From Denitratimonas yunnanensis (SeqCode) (GTDB lineage: Bacteria; Pseudomonadota; Gammaproteobacteria; Xanthomonadales; Xanthomonadaceae), in NCBI GenBank assembly GCA_026410415.1, contig JAPMLR010000008.1:34503-98502 (forward strand): DNA of 64,000 nt. Reading direction: 5' to 3'. The position numbers and the translations under genes were made by a program. Below are positions 1 to 7,970 of the stretch, piece by piece (position 1 is the stretch's first letter; each line of letters opens with the position of its first letter). Under the pieces are notes generated by a model. That model was not told the DNA's origin and searched no databases. It was given only the letters and a program-made list of their open reading frames with translations.

Positions 1-465
1 ACTGCCGCGCGCGGCACGATCCTGATCCGGGGCGAAGCCGCCACGCCCGAGCGCGTCGCCAGCACCTGCGCCCTGCTCGGCCACCTGCTCGGGCACAAGG
101 GCGAGCTTTCGGCGAGCGAAAACCTGCAATTCGCCTGCGGCCTGTTCGGGCAGCGGCCGGATACCGATATCGACAGCGCCCTCGCCATGGTCGGACTCGC
201 CGGCTTCGAAGATGCTCCGGCACGGCAGTTTTCCGCAGGCCAGCGCAAGCGCCTGGCGCTGGCGCGACTGTTGCTGGTGCCCGCGCCGCTGTGGCTGCTG
301 GACGAGCCTTACGCCAACCTCGACTTGCCGGGCATCGACCTGGTGAACCGCCTGATCGCAACTCATTTGTCGCGCGGCGGCGCGGCGCTGGTGACCAGTC
401 ATGGTGCCTATGCCACCGGCGCGGTGCGCACGCGCACGCTGGAGCTGGATGCCGCGCATGCCTGA
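1..465 (+). CDS. ccmA: CcmA, haem exporter ATP-binding subunit (5' end outside window)
   Basis: ATPase of the CcmABCDE haem-handling ABC complex, which releases holo-CcmE for cytochrome c maturation. The frame is open from base 1, so the start codon and Walker A lie outside the window; 154 residues are visible. They include the ABC signature region [14 protein letters not shown], Walker [13 protein letters not shown] and the H-loop VTSHG. The signature reads SAGQ where most ABC ATPases have SGGQ, a variant often seen in CcmA. The stop lies 8 nt inside ccmB, and the rest of the ccm operon follows without a break, so the identification is secure. Confidence 0.95.
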   Translation, partial: TAARGTILIRGEAATPERVASTCALLGHLLGHKGELSASENLQFACGLFGQRPDTDIDSALAMVGLAGFEDAPARQFSAGQRKRLALARLLLVPAPLWLLDEPYANLDLPGIDLVNRLIATHLSRGGAALVTSHGAYATGAVRTRTLELDAAHA

Positions 466-1144
466 ACACCCTTCTACCCTCGCCGCCTGCCGCGCGCTGC
501 TGCTGCGCGATTTCCGGCTGATCTGGCGGCGCCGTGGCGACGCGCTGAACCCGGTGCTGTTCGCCCTGCTGGTGATCTCGCTGTTCCCGTTCGCGCTCGG
601 GCCGCATCCGGACATTCTCGAACGCATCGCGCCCGGGGTGATCTGGGTGGCGCTGCTGCTGGCCGGGTTGCTGTCGCTGGATACGCTGTTCCGCGCCGAT
701 CTGGACGATGGCAGCCTGGAACAATTGATGCTCGCCCCGCACCCGCTGGCGCTGCTGGTGGGCTGCAAGATCCTGGTGCACTGGGCCAGCACCGCGCTGC
801 CACTGATTCTGGCCACGCCCCTGTTCGCCACCCTGCTCTATCTGCCGTCCGAACTCTGGTTGGTGCTGATCTATTCCCTGCTGCTGGGCACGCCGCTGCT
901 GAGTCTGATTGGCGCGGTGATCGTCGCGCTGACGGTGGGCATGCGTCGCTCTGGTATGCTTCTGGCCCTGTTGGCCTTGCCGCTTTACGTTCCCGTACTG
1001 ATCTTCGGTGCAGGCAGCGTGATGGCGGCGGCGCAAGGCCTTCCATTCGCAGGAGCGCTGCTGCTGCTCGCAGCCGGTCTTGTGATGACGCTGGTACTGG
1101 CCCCGCTGGCCGCCGCAGCGGCGCTGCGAATCGCACTCCAATGA
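458..1144 (+). CDS. ccmB: CcmB, haem exporter membrane subunit
   Basis: Integral membrane partner of CcmA in System I cytochrome c biogenesis. The 228-residue protein matches the usual CcmB length (about 220) and is almost wholly hydrophobic, with roughly six membrane segments after a short basic N-terminus ([15 protein letters not shown]). The ATG at 458 is chosen because it gives family length and an 8-nt overlap with ccmA; an upstream in-frame start would run deep into ccmA. Its TGA overlaps the ccmC start as ATGA, implying translational coupling. Confidence 0.95.
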   Translation: MPEHPSTLAACRALLLRDFRLIWRRRGDALNPVLFALLVISLFPFALGPHPDILERIAPGVIWVALLLAGLLSLDTLFRADLDDGSLEQLMLAPHPLALLVGCKILVHWASTALPLILATPLFATLLYLPSELWLVLIYSLLLGTPLLSLIGAVIVALTVGMRRSGMLLALLALPLYVPVLIFGAGSVMAAAQGLPFAGALLLLAAGLVMTLVLAPLAAAAALRIALQ

Positions 1145-1890
1145 ATCCAATCATGCGCTGGCTGCACCAGATGGGTGCGCCTCCCACCTTCCACGCCTTC
1201 GCCGCCCGCTGGGCGCCGTGGTTCTTCATTCTGGCGCTGCCTTGCCTGATCTTCGGCATGTGGCAAGCCCTGTTCGTGGTGCCGGCCGATTACCAACAGG
1301 GCGACAGCTACCGCATCCTGTTCATCCACGTGCCCAGCGCCTGGATGAGCCTGTCGATCTACGCGGTGATGGCCATCAACGGCTTCATCGCGCTGGTCTG
1401 GCGAATCAAGCTGTCCGAAGTGCTGGCGATGTGCTGCGCGCCGGTCGGCGCGGGCTTCACCTTCATCACGCTCGCCACCGGTGCGATCTGGGGCAAGCCG
1501 ATGTGGGGCACGTGGTGGACCTGGGATGCGCGCCTGACCTCGGAGTTGGTGCTGCTGTTCCTGTATCTGGGCGTGATCGGCCTGTATGCCGCCATCGAGG
1601 ATCGCCGCGCTGCAGCGCGTGCTGCCTGTTTCCTGGCGTTGATCGGTGTGGTCAACGTCCCGATCGTGCACTTCTCGGTGGAGTGGTGGAACTCGCTGCA
1701 TCAGGGGGCGACGATCAAGCTGTTCAAGGAATCCACGATCCACCCGAGCATGGTGCTGCCGCTGATCGCAATGTTCTTCGGCACCAAACTGTGGTTTGCC
1801 GGATCGCTGCTGGCACGCACCCAGGCGGCGATGTACGAACTGGAATCGAACAAGGACTGGGTGCGCCGCGACATGGAGGGTCGTTCGTGA
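1141..1890 (+). CDS. ccmC: CcmC, haem-handling protein that loads CcmE
   Basis: Inner-membrane haem handling protein of 249 residues that places haem on the CcmE chaperone. The diagnostic tryptophan-rich WWD motif is visible at residues 118-136 ([19 protein letters not shown]), between hydrophobic segments. Periplasm-facing candidate haem-ligand histidines flank it: FIHVP near residue 63 and NSLHQGA in the C-terminal half. The start ATG overlaps the ccmB stop, and the stop overlaps the ccmD start. The gene is complete and typical. Confidence 0.97.
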   Translation: MNPIMRWLHQMGAPPTFHAFAARWAPWFFILALPCLIFGMWQALFVVPADYQQGDSYRILFIHVPSAWMSLSIYAVMAINGFIALVWRIKLSEVLAMCCAPVGAGFTFITLATGAIWGKPMWGTWWTWDARLTSELVLLFLYLGVIGLYAAIEDRRAAARAACFLALIGVVNVPIVHFSVEWWNSLHQGATIKLFKESTIHPSMVLPLIAMFFGTKLWFAGSLLARTQAAMYELESNKDWVRRDMEGRS

Positions 1891-2066
1891 ATTTCGGACT
1901 GGATCAATATGCGCCTTACGTATGGGCCAGCTACGCGATCTTCGTCGCGATCCTGGTCTGGGATTTCCTTATGCCGCAGTTGCACATGCGCCGGGTTCGG
2001 CGCGAGCTGGCGGCACACGCGCGCCGCGAAGCCGCCCGGACGGCGCGCGAAGGAGCCACACCATGA
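1887..2066 (+). CDS. ccmD: CcmD, small haem exporter membrane protein
   Basis: A 59-residue single-span protein. CcmD in other bacteria is a small membrane peptide needed to release holo-CcmE from CcmABC. The GTG at 1887 is preferred: it overlaps the ccmC stop (GTGA) and gives the typical N-terminus [19 protein letters not shown], followed by a membrane segment and a basic tail ([19 protein letters not shown]). The stop overlaps the ATG of ccmE. Size, position and topology fit the family; small proteins of this type have little sequence conservation. Confidence 0.9.
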   Translation: MNFGLDQYAPYVWASYAIFVAILVWDFLMPQLHMRRVRRELAAHARREAARTAREGATP

Positions 2067-2545
2067 ATCCGACCCGCAAGCGCCGCCTCTACACTGCCAT
2101 CGCCGTGCTGGTGGCCGGCCTCATCGCCGGCACCTTGGTGGTGTTCGCACTCGGCACCAACCTGGCCTACCTGTACACGCCAGCCGAGGTATTTGCCGGC
2201 GAGGCTGGCGAACGCGCCCGTTTTCGTCTGGGCGGCATGGTGAAGGAGGGCTCGATCGAACGCGTCCAGGGTACGCTGGAAAATCGCTTCACCGTGACCG
2301 ACGGCGATGCCGAGATGGTGGTGGAATACACCGGCATCCTGCCCGATCTGTTCCGCGAGAATCAGGCCGTGATCGCCACCGGTGGCATGCAGGGCGACCG
2401 TTTCGTCGCCACCGAGGTGCTGGCCAAGCACGACGAAACCTACATGCCACGCGAGGTGGCCGAGAAGATGCAGGCCGCACACGACAAGCACAACGTGCCC
2501 GATACGCCGGCCACGCCCGCCGCCCATGACAAGAGCAGCAACTGA
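2063..2545 (+). CDS. ccmE: CcmE, periplasmic haem chaperone
   Basis: Carries haem covalently to the CcmF/H synthetase. The 160-residue protein has one N-terminal membrane anchor (about residues 10-32) and a periplasmic OB-fold domain. The haem-binding motif is intact: [10 protein letters not shown], with the covalent-ligand histidine at position 123 and the tyrosine at 127. A flexible, Ala/His-rich C-terminal tail follows. The start overlaps the ccmD stop (ATGA) and the stop shares one base with the ccmF start. All functional residues are present. Confidence 0.97.
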   Translation: MNPTRKRRLYTAIAVLVAGLIAGTLVVFALGTNLAYLYTPAEVFAGEAGERARFRLGGMVKEGSIERVQGTLENRFTVTDGDAEMVVEYTGILPDLFRENQAVIATGGMQGDRFVATEVLAKHDETYMPREVAEKMQAAHDKHNVPDTPATPAAHDKSSN

Positions 2546-4488
2546 TGCTGCCTGAAATCGGCAACTTCGCGCTCATCCTGGCGCTGATACTGGCCCTCGC
2601 CCAGGCCATCATGCCTTTGCTGGGGGCATGGCGCGGGCACGCCGCGTTGATGGCCATGGCAAGGCCCACCGCCTATGGCCAGCTCGCCTTCCTGCTGCTG
2701 GCGTTCGTGCTGCTGACCATTGCCTTCGTGCAGAACGATTTTTCCGTCGCCTACGTGGCGCAGAACTCCAACACCTTGCTGCCGCTGCTCTACCGCATTT
2801 CGGCGGTGTGGGGCGCACACGAAGGATCGCTGTTGCTGTGGGTATTGATCCTGTCGGGCTGGTCGGCGGCGGTGGCGCGCTTCTCGCGGCCGTTGCCCGA
2901 CGTGGTCGTGGCGCGCGTCGTCGGCGTGCTCGGACTGGTCAGCGTGGGTTTCCTGCTGTTCACCGCGCTCACCTCCAACCCGTTCACGCGACTGGTGCCG
3001 GCGGTGCTGGAAGGCCGCGACCTCAACCCGCTGCTGCAGGACCCGGGGCTGATCATTCACCCGCCGATGCTCTACATGGGCTACGTCGGATTTTCGGTGG
3101 CGTTCGCGTTCGCCATCGCGGCACTGCTCGGTCGTGAACTCGATCCGCGCTGGGTGCGCTGGTCGCGTCCCTGGACGAACGTGGCCTGGGGCTTCCTCAC
3201 ACTCGGCATCGGCCTCGGTTCGTGGTGGGCCTATTACGAACTGGGCTGGGGCGGCTGGTGGTTCTGGGATCCGGTCGAGAACGCCAGCTTCATGCCGTGG
3301 CTGGTCGGCACGGCACTGATCCATTCTCAGGCGGTCACCGAAAAACGCGGCGGATTCCGCGGCTGGACGCTGTTGCTCGCGATCGCGGCGTTTTCGTTGT
3401 CGCTGCTGGGTGCGTTCATCGTGCGCTCGGGGGTACTGACCTCGGTGCATGCGTTCGCATCCGATCCGGATCGCGGACTGTTCATCCTCGTGTTCCTGTC
3501 CATCGTCATCGGCGGCTCGCTGCTGCTTTACGCGTTGCGCGCGCCGCGCGGCGACACCGGAAAGCCATTCGCCGCGCTCTCGCGCGAAACCTTGCTGCTG
3601 GTGAACAACCTGCTGTTCTCGGCCGCCGCCGCGATGGTTCTGGTCGGCACGCTGTCTCCTCTGCTGTTCGAGGCGCTCAACCTCGGCAAGATCTCCGTCG
3701 GCCCGCCGTACTTCGGCGTTCAGTTCCTGTGGCTGATGGCACCGGTGGTGCTGCTCATGCCGTTCGGCCCGTTCGCGCGCTGGGGGCGCGAAGAATTTCC
3801 GCGCCTGTGGCCGGCATTGCGTGCCTGTGCGGCCGCCGGCGTCACCGTGGGAGTGGCCGCGTGGCTGCTCGGTGATGGCTGGTCGGCCAAGGCCATCTTC
3901 GGTGCTGCGGGAGCTGCCTGGGTGCTGGGGGGAACCGGGCTGTACGCCTGGCACCGTATCCGCCAATTGCCGGCCGGTCGCCGCTTCACTCCGGAGATTG
4001 CCGGAATGCTGCTGGCCCACGCCGGCGTGGGTGTGTTCGTGGCCGGCGTGCTGATCGTCGAGGCCATGGGTGTGGAAAAGGATGTCGCGGTGACGCCCGG
4101 CCAGGACACCGAGGTGCTCGGCTATCGCTTTCGTTTCGATGGCGTGGTGCAACGCCAAGGTCCCAACTTCCGCGCCGACCGCGGCACCATCGCGATCTTC
4201 GATGGCGAACGCCAGATCGCGTTGCTGCACCCGGAAAAACGCGCCTACGCCAGCGGCGGGCAAGTAATGACCGAGGCCGCGATCTCGCCCGGCTTCACCC
4301 GTGACCTGTACGTCGCGCTCGGCGAATCGCTGGGCGGCGACAGTTGGGCGCTGCGCATCTATGTCAAACCATTCGTGCGCTGGATCTGGCTCGGTGCGTT
4401 GATGATGATGGCCGGCGCGTTCGTGCTGGCGACCGATCGTCGATTGCGCCGCGAGCGCACTCCCCGCGATACCGCCGAGGTCGGCTGA
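2545..4488 (+). CDS. ccmF: CcmF, cytochrome c haem lyase subunit
   Basis: Large polytopic membrane component of the haem ligation complex. The 647-residue protein has around 13-15 hydrophobic segments. Its WWD signature lies at about residues 226-246, with the core GWGGWWFWDPVEN, and conserved His contexts are seen at VWGAHEGSLLLW (near 92) and IIHPPMLYMGY (near 172). A periplasmic loop near residues 505-610 precedes the last membrane segment. The start ATG shares a base with the ccmE stop. Length and motif order match NrfE/CcmF proteins of gammaproteobacteria. Confidence 0.97.
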   Translation: MLPEIGNFALILALILALAQAIMPLLGAWRGHAALMAMARPTAYGQLAFLLLAFVLLTIAFVQNDFSVAYVAQNSNTLLPLLYRISAVWGAHEGSLLLWVLILSGWSAAVARFSRPLPDVVVARVVGVLGLVSVGFLLFTALTSNPFTRLVPAVLEGRDLNPLLQDPGLIIHPPMLYMGYVGFSVAFAFAIAALLGRELDPRWVRWSRPWTNVAWGFLTLGIGLGSWWAYYELGWGGWWFWDPVENASFMPWLVGTALIHSQAVTEKRGGFRGWTLLLAIAAFSLSLLGAFIVRSGVLTSVHAFASDPDRGLFILVFLSIVIGGSLLLYALRAPRGDTGKPFAALSRETLLLVNNLLFSAAAAMVLVGTLSPLLFEALNLGKISVGPPYFGVQFLWLMAPVVLLMPFGPFARWGREEFPRLWPALRACAAAGVTVGVAAWLLGDGWSAKAIFGAAGAAWVLGGTGLYAWHRIRQLPAGRRFTPEIAGMLLAHAGVGVFVAGVLIVEAMGVEKDVAVTPGQDTEVLGYRFRFDGVVQRQGPNFRADRGTIAIFDGERQIALLHPEKRAYASGGQVMTEAAISPGFTRDLYVALGESLGGDSWALRIYVKPFVRWIWLGALMMMAGAFVLATDRRLRRERTPRDTAEVG

Positions 4489-4489
4489 C

Positions 4490-5029
4490 ATGTGGAAGCG
4501 CTGGCTGCCGCTGGGCATTTTCTTGCTGCTGGGCGCGCTGCTGTACGCCGGCATCCGGCTGGCCGAGGTGCGCGACCCCAACGCGATTCCGTCACCACTG
4601 ATCGGCAAGCCGCTCCCGGCATTCACCCTGCCCGATCTGCGTGATCCCTCGCGTCAAATCGATTCCACCACGCTGCGCGGCGCGCCGTTTCTGCTCAATG
4701 TCTGGGCAAGCTGGTGCCCGGAATGCCGCGTGGAGCATCCGCTGTTCGAGCAGCTCGCACGCAGCGGCACGATCCGCGTGGTCGGCTTCAACTACAAGGA
4801 CGATCCGGACGACGCGAAGCGCTGGTTGCAGCAGTTCGGCGATCCCTATGCGCTGATCCTCGCCGACGAGCCGGGCCGCGTGGCGATCGATCTGGGCGTG
4901 TATGCCGCACCGGAAACCTTCTTCATCGATGCGCAGGGCATCGTGCGCTTCAAGCACATCGGCGCGTTGACGCCGGAAATCGTGCGACGCGAAATCCTGC
5001 CGCGCCTGCAACAGGAGCCATCGCGATGA
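4490..5029 (+). CDS. ccmG: CcmG/DsbE, thiol:disulfide oxidoreductase
   Basis: Membrane-anchored periplasmic thioredoxin-like protein that keeps the apocytochrome CXXCH cysteines reduced. The 179-residue protein has an N-terminal anchor (about residues 6-25) and a thioredoxin active site WASWCPECRVEHPLF with C76 and C79. The GVYAAPETFFID segment supplies the conserved cis-proline and the CcmG-type specificity loop. It starts one base after the ccmF stop, and its TGA overlaps the ccmH start. Typical in length and motifs. Confidence 0.96.
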   Translation: MWKRWLPLGIFLLLGALLYAGIRLAEVRDPNAIPSPLIGKPLPAFTLPDLRDPSRQIDSTTLRGAPFLLNVWASWCPECRVEHPLFEQLARSGTIRVVGFNYKDDPDDAKRWLQQFGDPYALILADEPGRVAIDLGVYAAPETFFIDAQGIVRFKHIGALTPEIVRREILPRLQQEPSR

Positions 5030-5460
5030 CACGCCCGATCCTTGCCCTGACGCTGTGGCTTCTCGCCACCTGCGCCCTGGCTGTCGATCCGATGCCATTC
5101 CGCGACGCCAGCGAGGAAGCCCGCTTCCGCGCGCTGGCCGCGGAACTGCGCTGCGTCATGTGCCAGAACCAATCGCTGGCCGATTCCAACGCGCCGATCG
5201 CGCAGGACTTGCGCCGTGAAGTCCTCGAGCTGATGCAGCAGGGCAAGTCCGACGACGAGATCAAGGCGTTCCTGACCGAGCGCTACACCGAGTTCGTGCT
5301 GTATCGCCCGCCCATGCGCGGCAGCACCCTGTGGCTGTGGATCGCGCCACCGGCGTTGCTCCTGATCGGGGCACTGGTGCTGTTCCTGGTGCTACGCAAA
5401 CGCGCCGAGGTCGTCCCCGGGAAAGCGCCGGCCCCGGTCGATGGAGATGATTGGCAATGA
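5026..5460 (+). CDS. ccmH: CcmH (CycL-type), apocytochrome c reductase subunit
   Basis: Short CcmH that exchanges thiols with apocytochrome c and CcmG. The 144-residue protein has a cleavable signal (LALTLWLLATCALA), the redox motif LRCVMCQNQS with C43 and C46, a helical domain ending at FVLYRPPM, and a C-terminal membrane segment (about 104-123). This is the split architecture: the CcmI part is a separate downstream gene, unlike E. coli, where both are fused. The ATG overlaps the ccmG stop. The alternative in-frame upstream start would lie inside ccmG and is rejected. Confidence 0.95.
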   Translation: MTRPILALTLWLLATCALAVDPMPFRDASEEARFRALAAELRCVMCQNQSLADSNAPIAQDLRREVLELMQQGKSDDEIKAFLTERYTEFVLYRPPMRGSTLWLWIAPPALLLIGALVLFLVLRKRAEVVPGKAPAPVDGDDWQ

Positions 5461-6638
5461 TTGCGTTCTGGGTCATCTGCGCGCTGCTGGTGCTGGCGGC
5501 ACTCGCTTTCGTCCTGCCGCCGCTGTTGCGCCGTGGCGTAACCGATCCCCATCGGGACGCACTGCACAAGGCACACCACGATGGCGTGCTGAATGAGGCG
5601 GAATACGCCGCAAAACTCGCCGCCCTCGGCCCCGCAGACCATGCAGCAGTTCTGCCTGCGGCGCGCCGCACCGCACTGGCCCTTGTCCTGTTGATTCCGC
5701 CACTGGCTGTCGGGCTTTACCAGAAGCTCGGCGATACGCGAGTCTTCGATCCAGCCGTGCAATCGGTCACCTCGGTGATGCAAGATGCCCAGCGTGCCGG
5801 GCTGCCACCAATGGAACAGGCGATCGCCGGTCTGGTCGAGCGTCTCGCGCAGTCGCCCGACGACATGCAGGGCTGGCTCCTGCTTGGCCGCGCCTACCGC
5901 TCGATGGAGCGTTTCGACGATGCCCGCGACGCGCTCGCCCGTGCCCTCGCGCTCGCGCCCGACTCGCCGGACATCCTCGTGGAAAGCGCCGAAATCAGGA
6001 CGCTTGCCACGCCATCGCGGCGCTTCGAGAGCGAGGCACTGGCGTTGCTTCGGCAAGCACTGACGATCGCGCCCGACCACCAGCGCGGTTTGTGGCTGCT
6101 GGGCATTGCGCAGTTCCAGGCCGGCGACACCGACAAGGCCCGCGACACCTGGAATCGCCTGCTCGACACCCTGCCTGCCGACAGCCCGATGCGCGACACC
6201 CTGCGCCAGCGCATCGACGAAATCCACAACCAGATGACCCCTGACTCGGCCCCCGAATCCCCCGCCACGACAGGCAAAGATGCGTCTTCGGCGCCTCGCT
6301 TGAGCGTGCATGTCGTGCTGGCTCCGGAACTGGCCGAACGTGTTTCCCCGGACGACGTGCTGTTCGTGTTCGCGCGTGCCGCCGAAGGCTCGCGCGCACC
6401 GCTCGCCATCCAGCGCCTGCGTGCCGGCGACCTGCCACTCAGCCTCACGCTTGACGACAGCCACGCCATGGTGCCGCAGATGAATCTGTCCAGCGCAGCG
6501 CAGATCGTCGTCGGCGCACGCATCTCGCGCAGCGGCACCGCACAAGCACAACCCGGCGATCTGGAAACCCTCTCCGCACCGCTGCCCAATTCGCACCAAG
6601 CCACCATCACGCTGACCATCGACCAGATCGTTCCATGA
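5457..6638 (+). CDS. ccmI: CcmI/CycH, TPR chaperone for apocytochrome c
   Basis: Binds the C-terminal helix of apocytochrome c and delivers it to the haem lyase. The 393-residue protein begins with a membrane helix (IAFWVICALLVLAALAFVL), a cytoplasmic stretch and a second helix (ALALVLLIPPLAVGLY). Tetratricopeptide-like repeats follow at about 120-255 (GWLLLGRAYRSMERFDDARD), then a beta-rich periplasmic domain. The ATG at 5457 overlaps the ccmH stop; a TTG two codons upstream is possible but less likely. The stop overlaps the next gene by ATGA. Confidence 0.93.
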   Translation: MIAFWVICALLVLAALAFVLPPLLRRGVTDPHRDALHKAHHDGVLNEAEYAAKLAALGPADHAAVLPAARRTALALVLLIPPLAVGLYQKLGDTRVFDPAVQSVTSVMQDAQRAGLPPMEQAIAGLVERLAQSPDDMQGWLLLGRAYRSMERFDDARDALARALALAPDSPDILVESAEIRTLATPSRRFESEALALLRQALTIAPDHQRGLWLLGIAQFQAGDTDKARDTWNRLLDTLPADSPMRDTLRQRIDEIHNQMTPDSAPESPATTGKDASSAPRLSVHVVLAPELAERVSPDDVLFVFARAAEGSRAPLAIQRLRAGDLPLSLTLDDSHAMVPQMNLSSAAQIVVGARISRSGTAQAQPGDLETLSAPLPNSHQATITLTIDQIVP

Positions 6639-7747
6639 CCGAGTTCGTCGCGCCCGGCACCCGCTTCTTCGCCCTGCCCTCGCCGTTCCCGATGAAGCGC
6701 GGCGGCGCACTTCAAGAAGCGCGACTGGCGTATGAAACCTGGGGCACGCTCAAGCCGGCGCGCGACAACGCCATCCTCATCCTGACCGGCCTCTCGCCCA
6801 GCGCCCACGCCGCCTCACACGACGGCAACCCGGAACCGGGCTGGTGGGAGCCGATGATCGGCCCCGGCAAGGCCATCGACACCGAGCGCTATTTCGTCAT
6901 CTGCTGCAACTCGCTGGGAAGCTGCAAAGGCTCCACCGGCCCCGCCTCTCCGAATCCCGCCAGCGGCGAACCCTACCGCCTGGATTTTCCCGAACTCTCC
7001 ATCGAAGACATTGCCCGCGCCGCCCATGCCCTCGTCGCAGGGCTCGGCATCGAACAACTCGCCGGCTTGATCGGCTGCTCGATGGGCGGCATGTCCTCGC
7101 TGGCCTATCTGCAACAGTTTCCGGGCAGCGTGCAGCGCTACATCAACGTCTCCGGTGCCGCCCTGGCGCTGCCGTTTTCGATCGCCATTCGATCCTTGCA
7201 ACGCGAAGCCATCCGCCTCGATCCCGCCTGGAATCAAGGCCATTACGGCGAAGACGCTTACCCCGAATCCGGCATGCGCATCGCACGCAAACTCGGCGTC
7301 GTCACCTACCGCTCCGCACTGGAATGGGACGGTCGCTTCGGTCGCGTACGGCTGGATGGCGAACAACGCGAAGACGATCCCTTCGGCCTGGAGTTCCAGG
7401 TGGAGTCCTATCTCGAAGGCCACGCCCGCCGCTTCATCCGCCTGTTCGACCCGAACTGCTACCTCTACCTGAGCCGCTCGATGGACTGGTTCGATCTGTC
7501 CGAATATGCCCACGGCGACGTGATGGCGGCACTCGCCGCGCTCCGCGTTCCCCGTGCCCGTGTGTTGGGTGTCACCACCGACATCCTCTTCCCCATCGAA
7601 CAGCAGGAACAGATCGCCGAAGGGCTGCGCGCCGGCGGCTGCGACGCCGAGTGCATCGCGTTTCCCTCACCCCAGGGGCACGACGCCTTCCTCGTCGATT
7701 TCGCACGCTTCTCCCCGGCAGTCGCCGAGTTTTTGGCGGAAACCTGA
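6635..7747 (+). CDS. metX: MetX-family homoserine/serine O-acyltransferase
   Basis: Alpha/beta-hydrolase-fold acyltransferase of 370 residues. It activates the hydroxyl of homoserine (methionine pathway) or possibly serine (cysteine pathway) using acetyl- or succinyl-CoA. The catalytic triad is visible: Ser149 in GCSMGGM, Asp316 in TTDILFP and His349 in QGHDAF. In Xanthomonadales, members of this family have been characterised as serine O-succinyltransferases, so substrate and acyl donor cannot be fixed from the sequence alone. The gene overlaps ccmI by ATGA, so it appears to be the last cistron of the ccm operon, an unusual partner. Confidence 0.9.
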   Translation: MTEFVAPGTRFFALPSPFPMKRGGALQEARLAYETWGTLKPARDNAILILTGLSPSAHAASHDGNPEPGWWEPMIGPGKAIDTERYFVICCNSLGSCKGSTGPASPNPASGEPYRLDFPELSIEDIARAAHALVAGLGIEQLAGLIGCSMGGMSSLAYLQQFPGSVQRYINVSGAALALPFSIAIRSLQREAIRLDPAWNQGHYGEDAYPESGMRIARKLGVVTYRSALEWDGRFGRVRLDGEQREDDPFGLEFQVESYLEGHARRFIRLFDPNCYLYLSRSMDWFDLSEYAHGDVMAALAALRVPRARVLGVTTDILFPIEQQEQIAEGLRAGGCDAECIAFPSPQGHDAFLVDFARFSPAVAEFLAET

Positions 7748-7749
7748 GT

Positions 7750-7845
7750 CAGCACTCGCGCGCAGACCGGCGCTCCACGCCACATCCCGGCGCTCCGGCG
7801 CATTCAAGTCTCGGAACGACCGATGCCGGATACGCGCGAGTGCTG
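7750..7845. repeat. 96-nt inverted-repeat element between convergent genes
   Basis: A perfect 13-bp inverted repeat, CAGCACTCGCGCG (7750-7762) and its complement (7833-7845), encloses about 70 nt that can itself fold. CCGGC (7767-7771) can pair with GCCGG (7825-7829) as an inner extension. CCGG-CGCT-CCGG (7787-7798) and TCGG-AACGA-CCGA (7811-7823) form small hairpins. The decamer CCGGCGCTCC is also directly repeated at 7767 and 7787. It starts right after the acyltransferase stop. It may be a 3' UTR structure, a small RNA or a decayed palindromic repeat; no family is recognised. Confidence 0.5.
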
Positions 7846-7912
7846 TCAATGGACGACCCCTCGATCATTCGCAGCACGACAATCGCGCAGCTCGTCGGCG
7901 CCCTGCCACAAA

Positions 7913-7949
7913 TGCAAGAGGCCGACTGGAATCCAGCCGGCCTCTTGCA
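7913..7949 (-). terminator. Stem-loop terminator of the IPTL-anchored protein gene
   Basis: TGCAAGAGGCCG (7913-7924) pairs perfectly with CGGCCTCTTGCA (7938-7949); the loop contains a further CTGG/CCAG pairing. It lies 21 nt beyond the minus-strand stop at 7971, and the minus-strand transcript would run into a short U-rich stretch (TTTGTGG). It could also stop plus-strand transcription leaving the ccm operon. Confidence 0.65.
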
Positions 7950-7970
7950 CACTTCTGCTACATCAATCGA

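Noticed and set aside
2440..4626. A very long open frame on the minus strand opposite ccmF
   Set aside because: Its product is Arg/His/Gln-rich low-complexity sequence typical of GC-rich antisense frames, and it lies opposite a complete, motif-bearing ccmF.
5283..6710. Long minus-strand open frame opposite ccmI
   Set aside because: No recognisable domain, no ribosome site, and full overlap with ccmI and its neighbours; an antisense artefact of GC-rich codon use.
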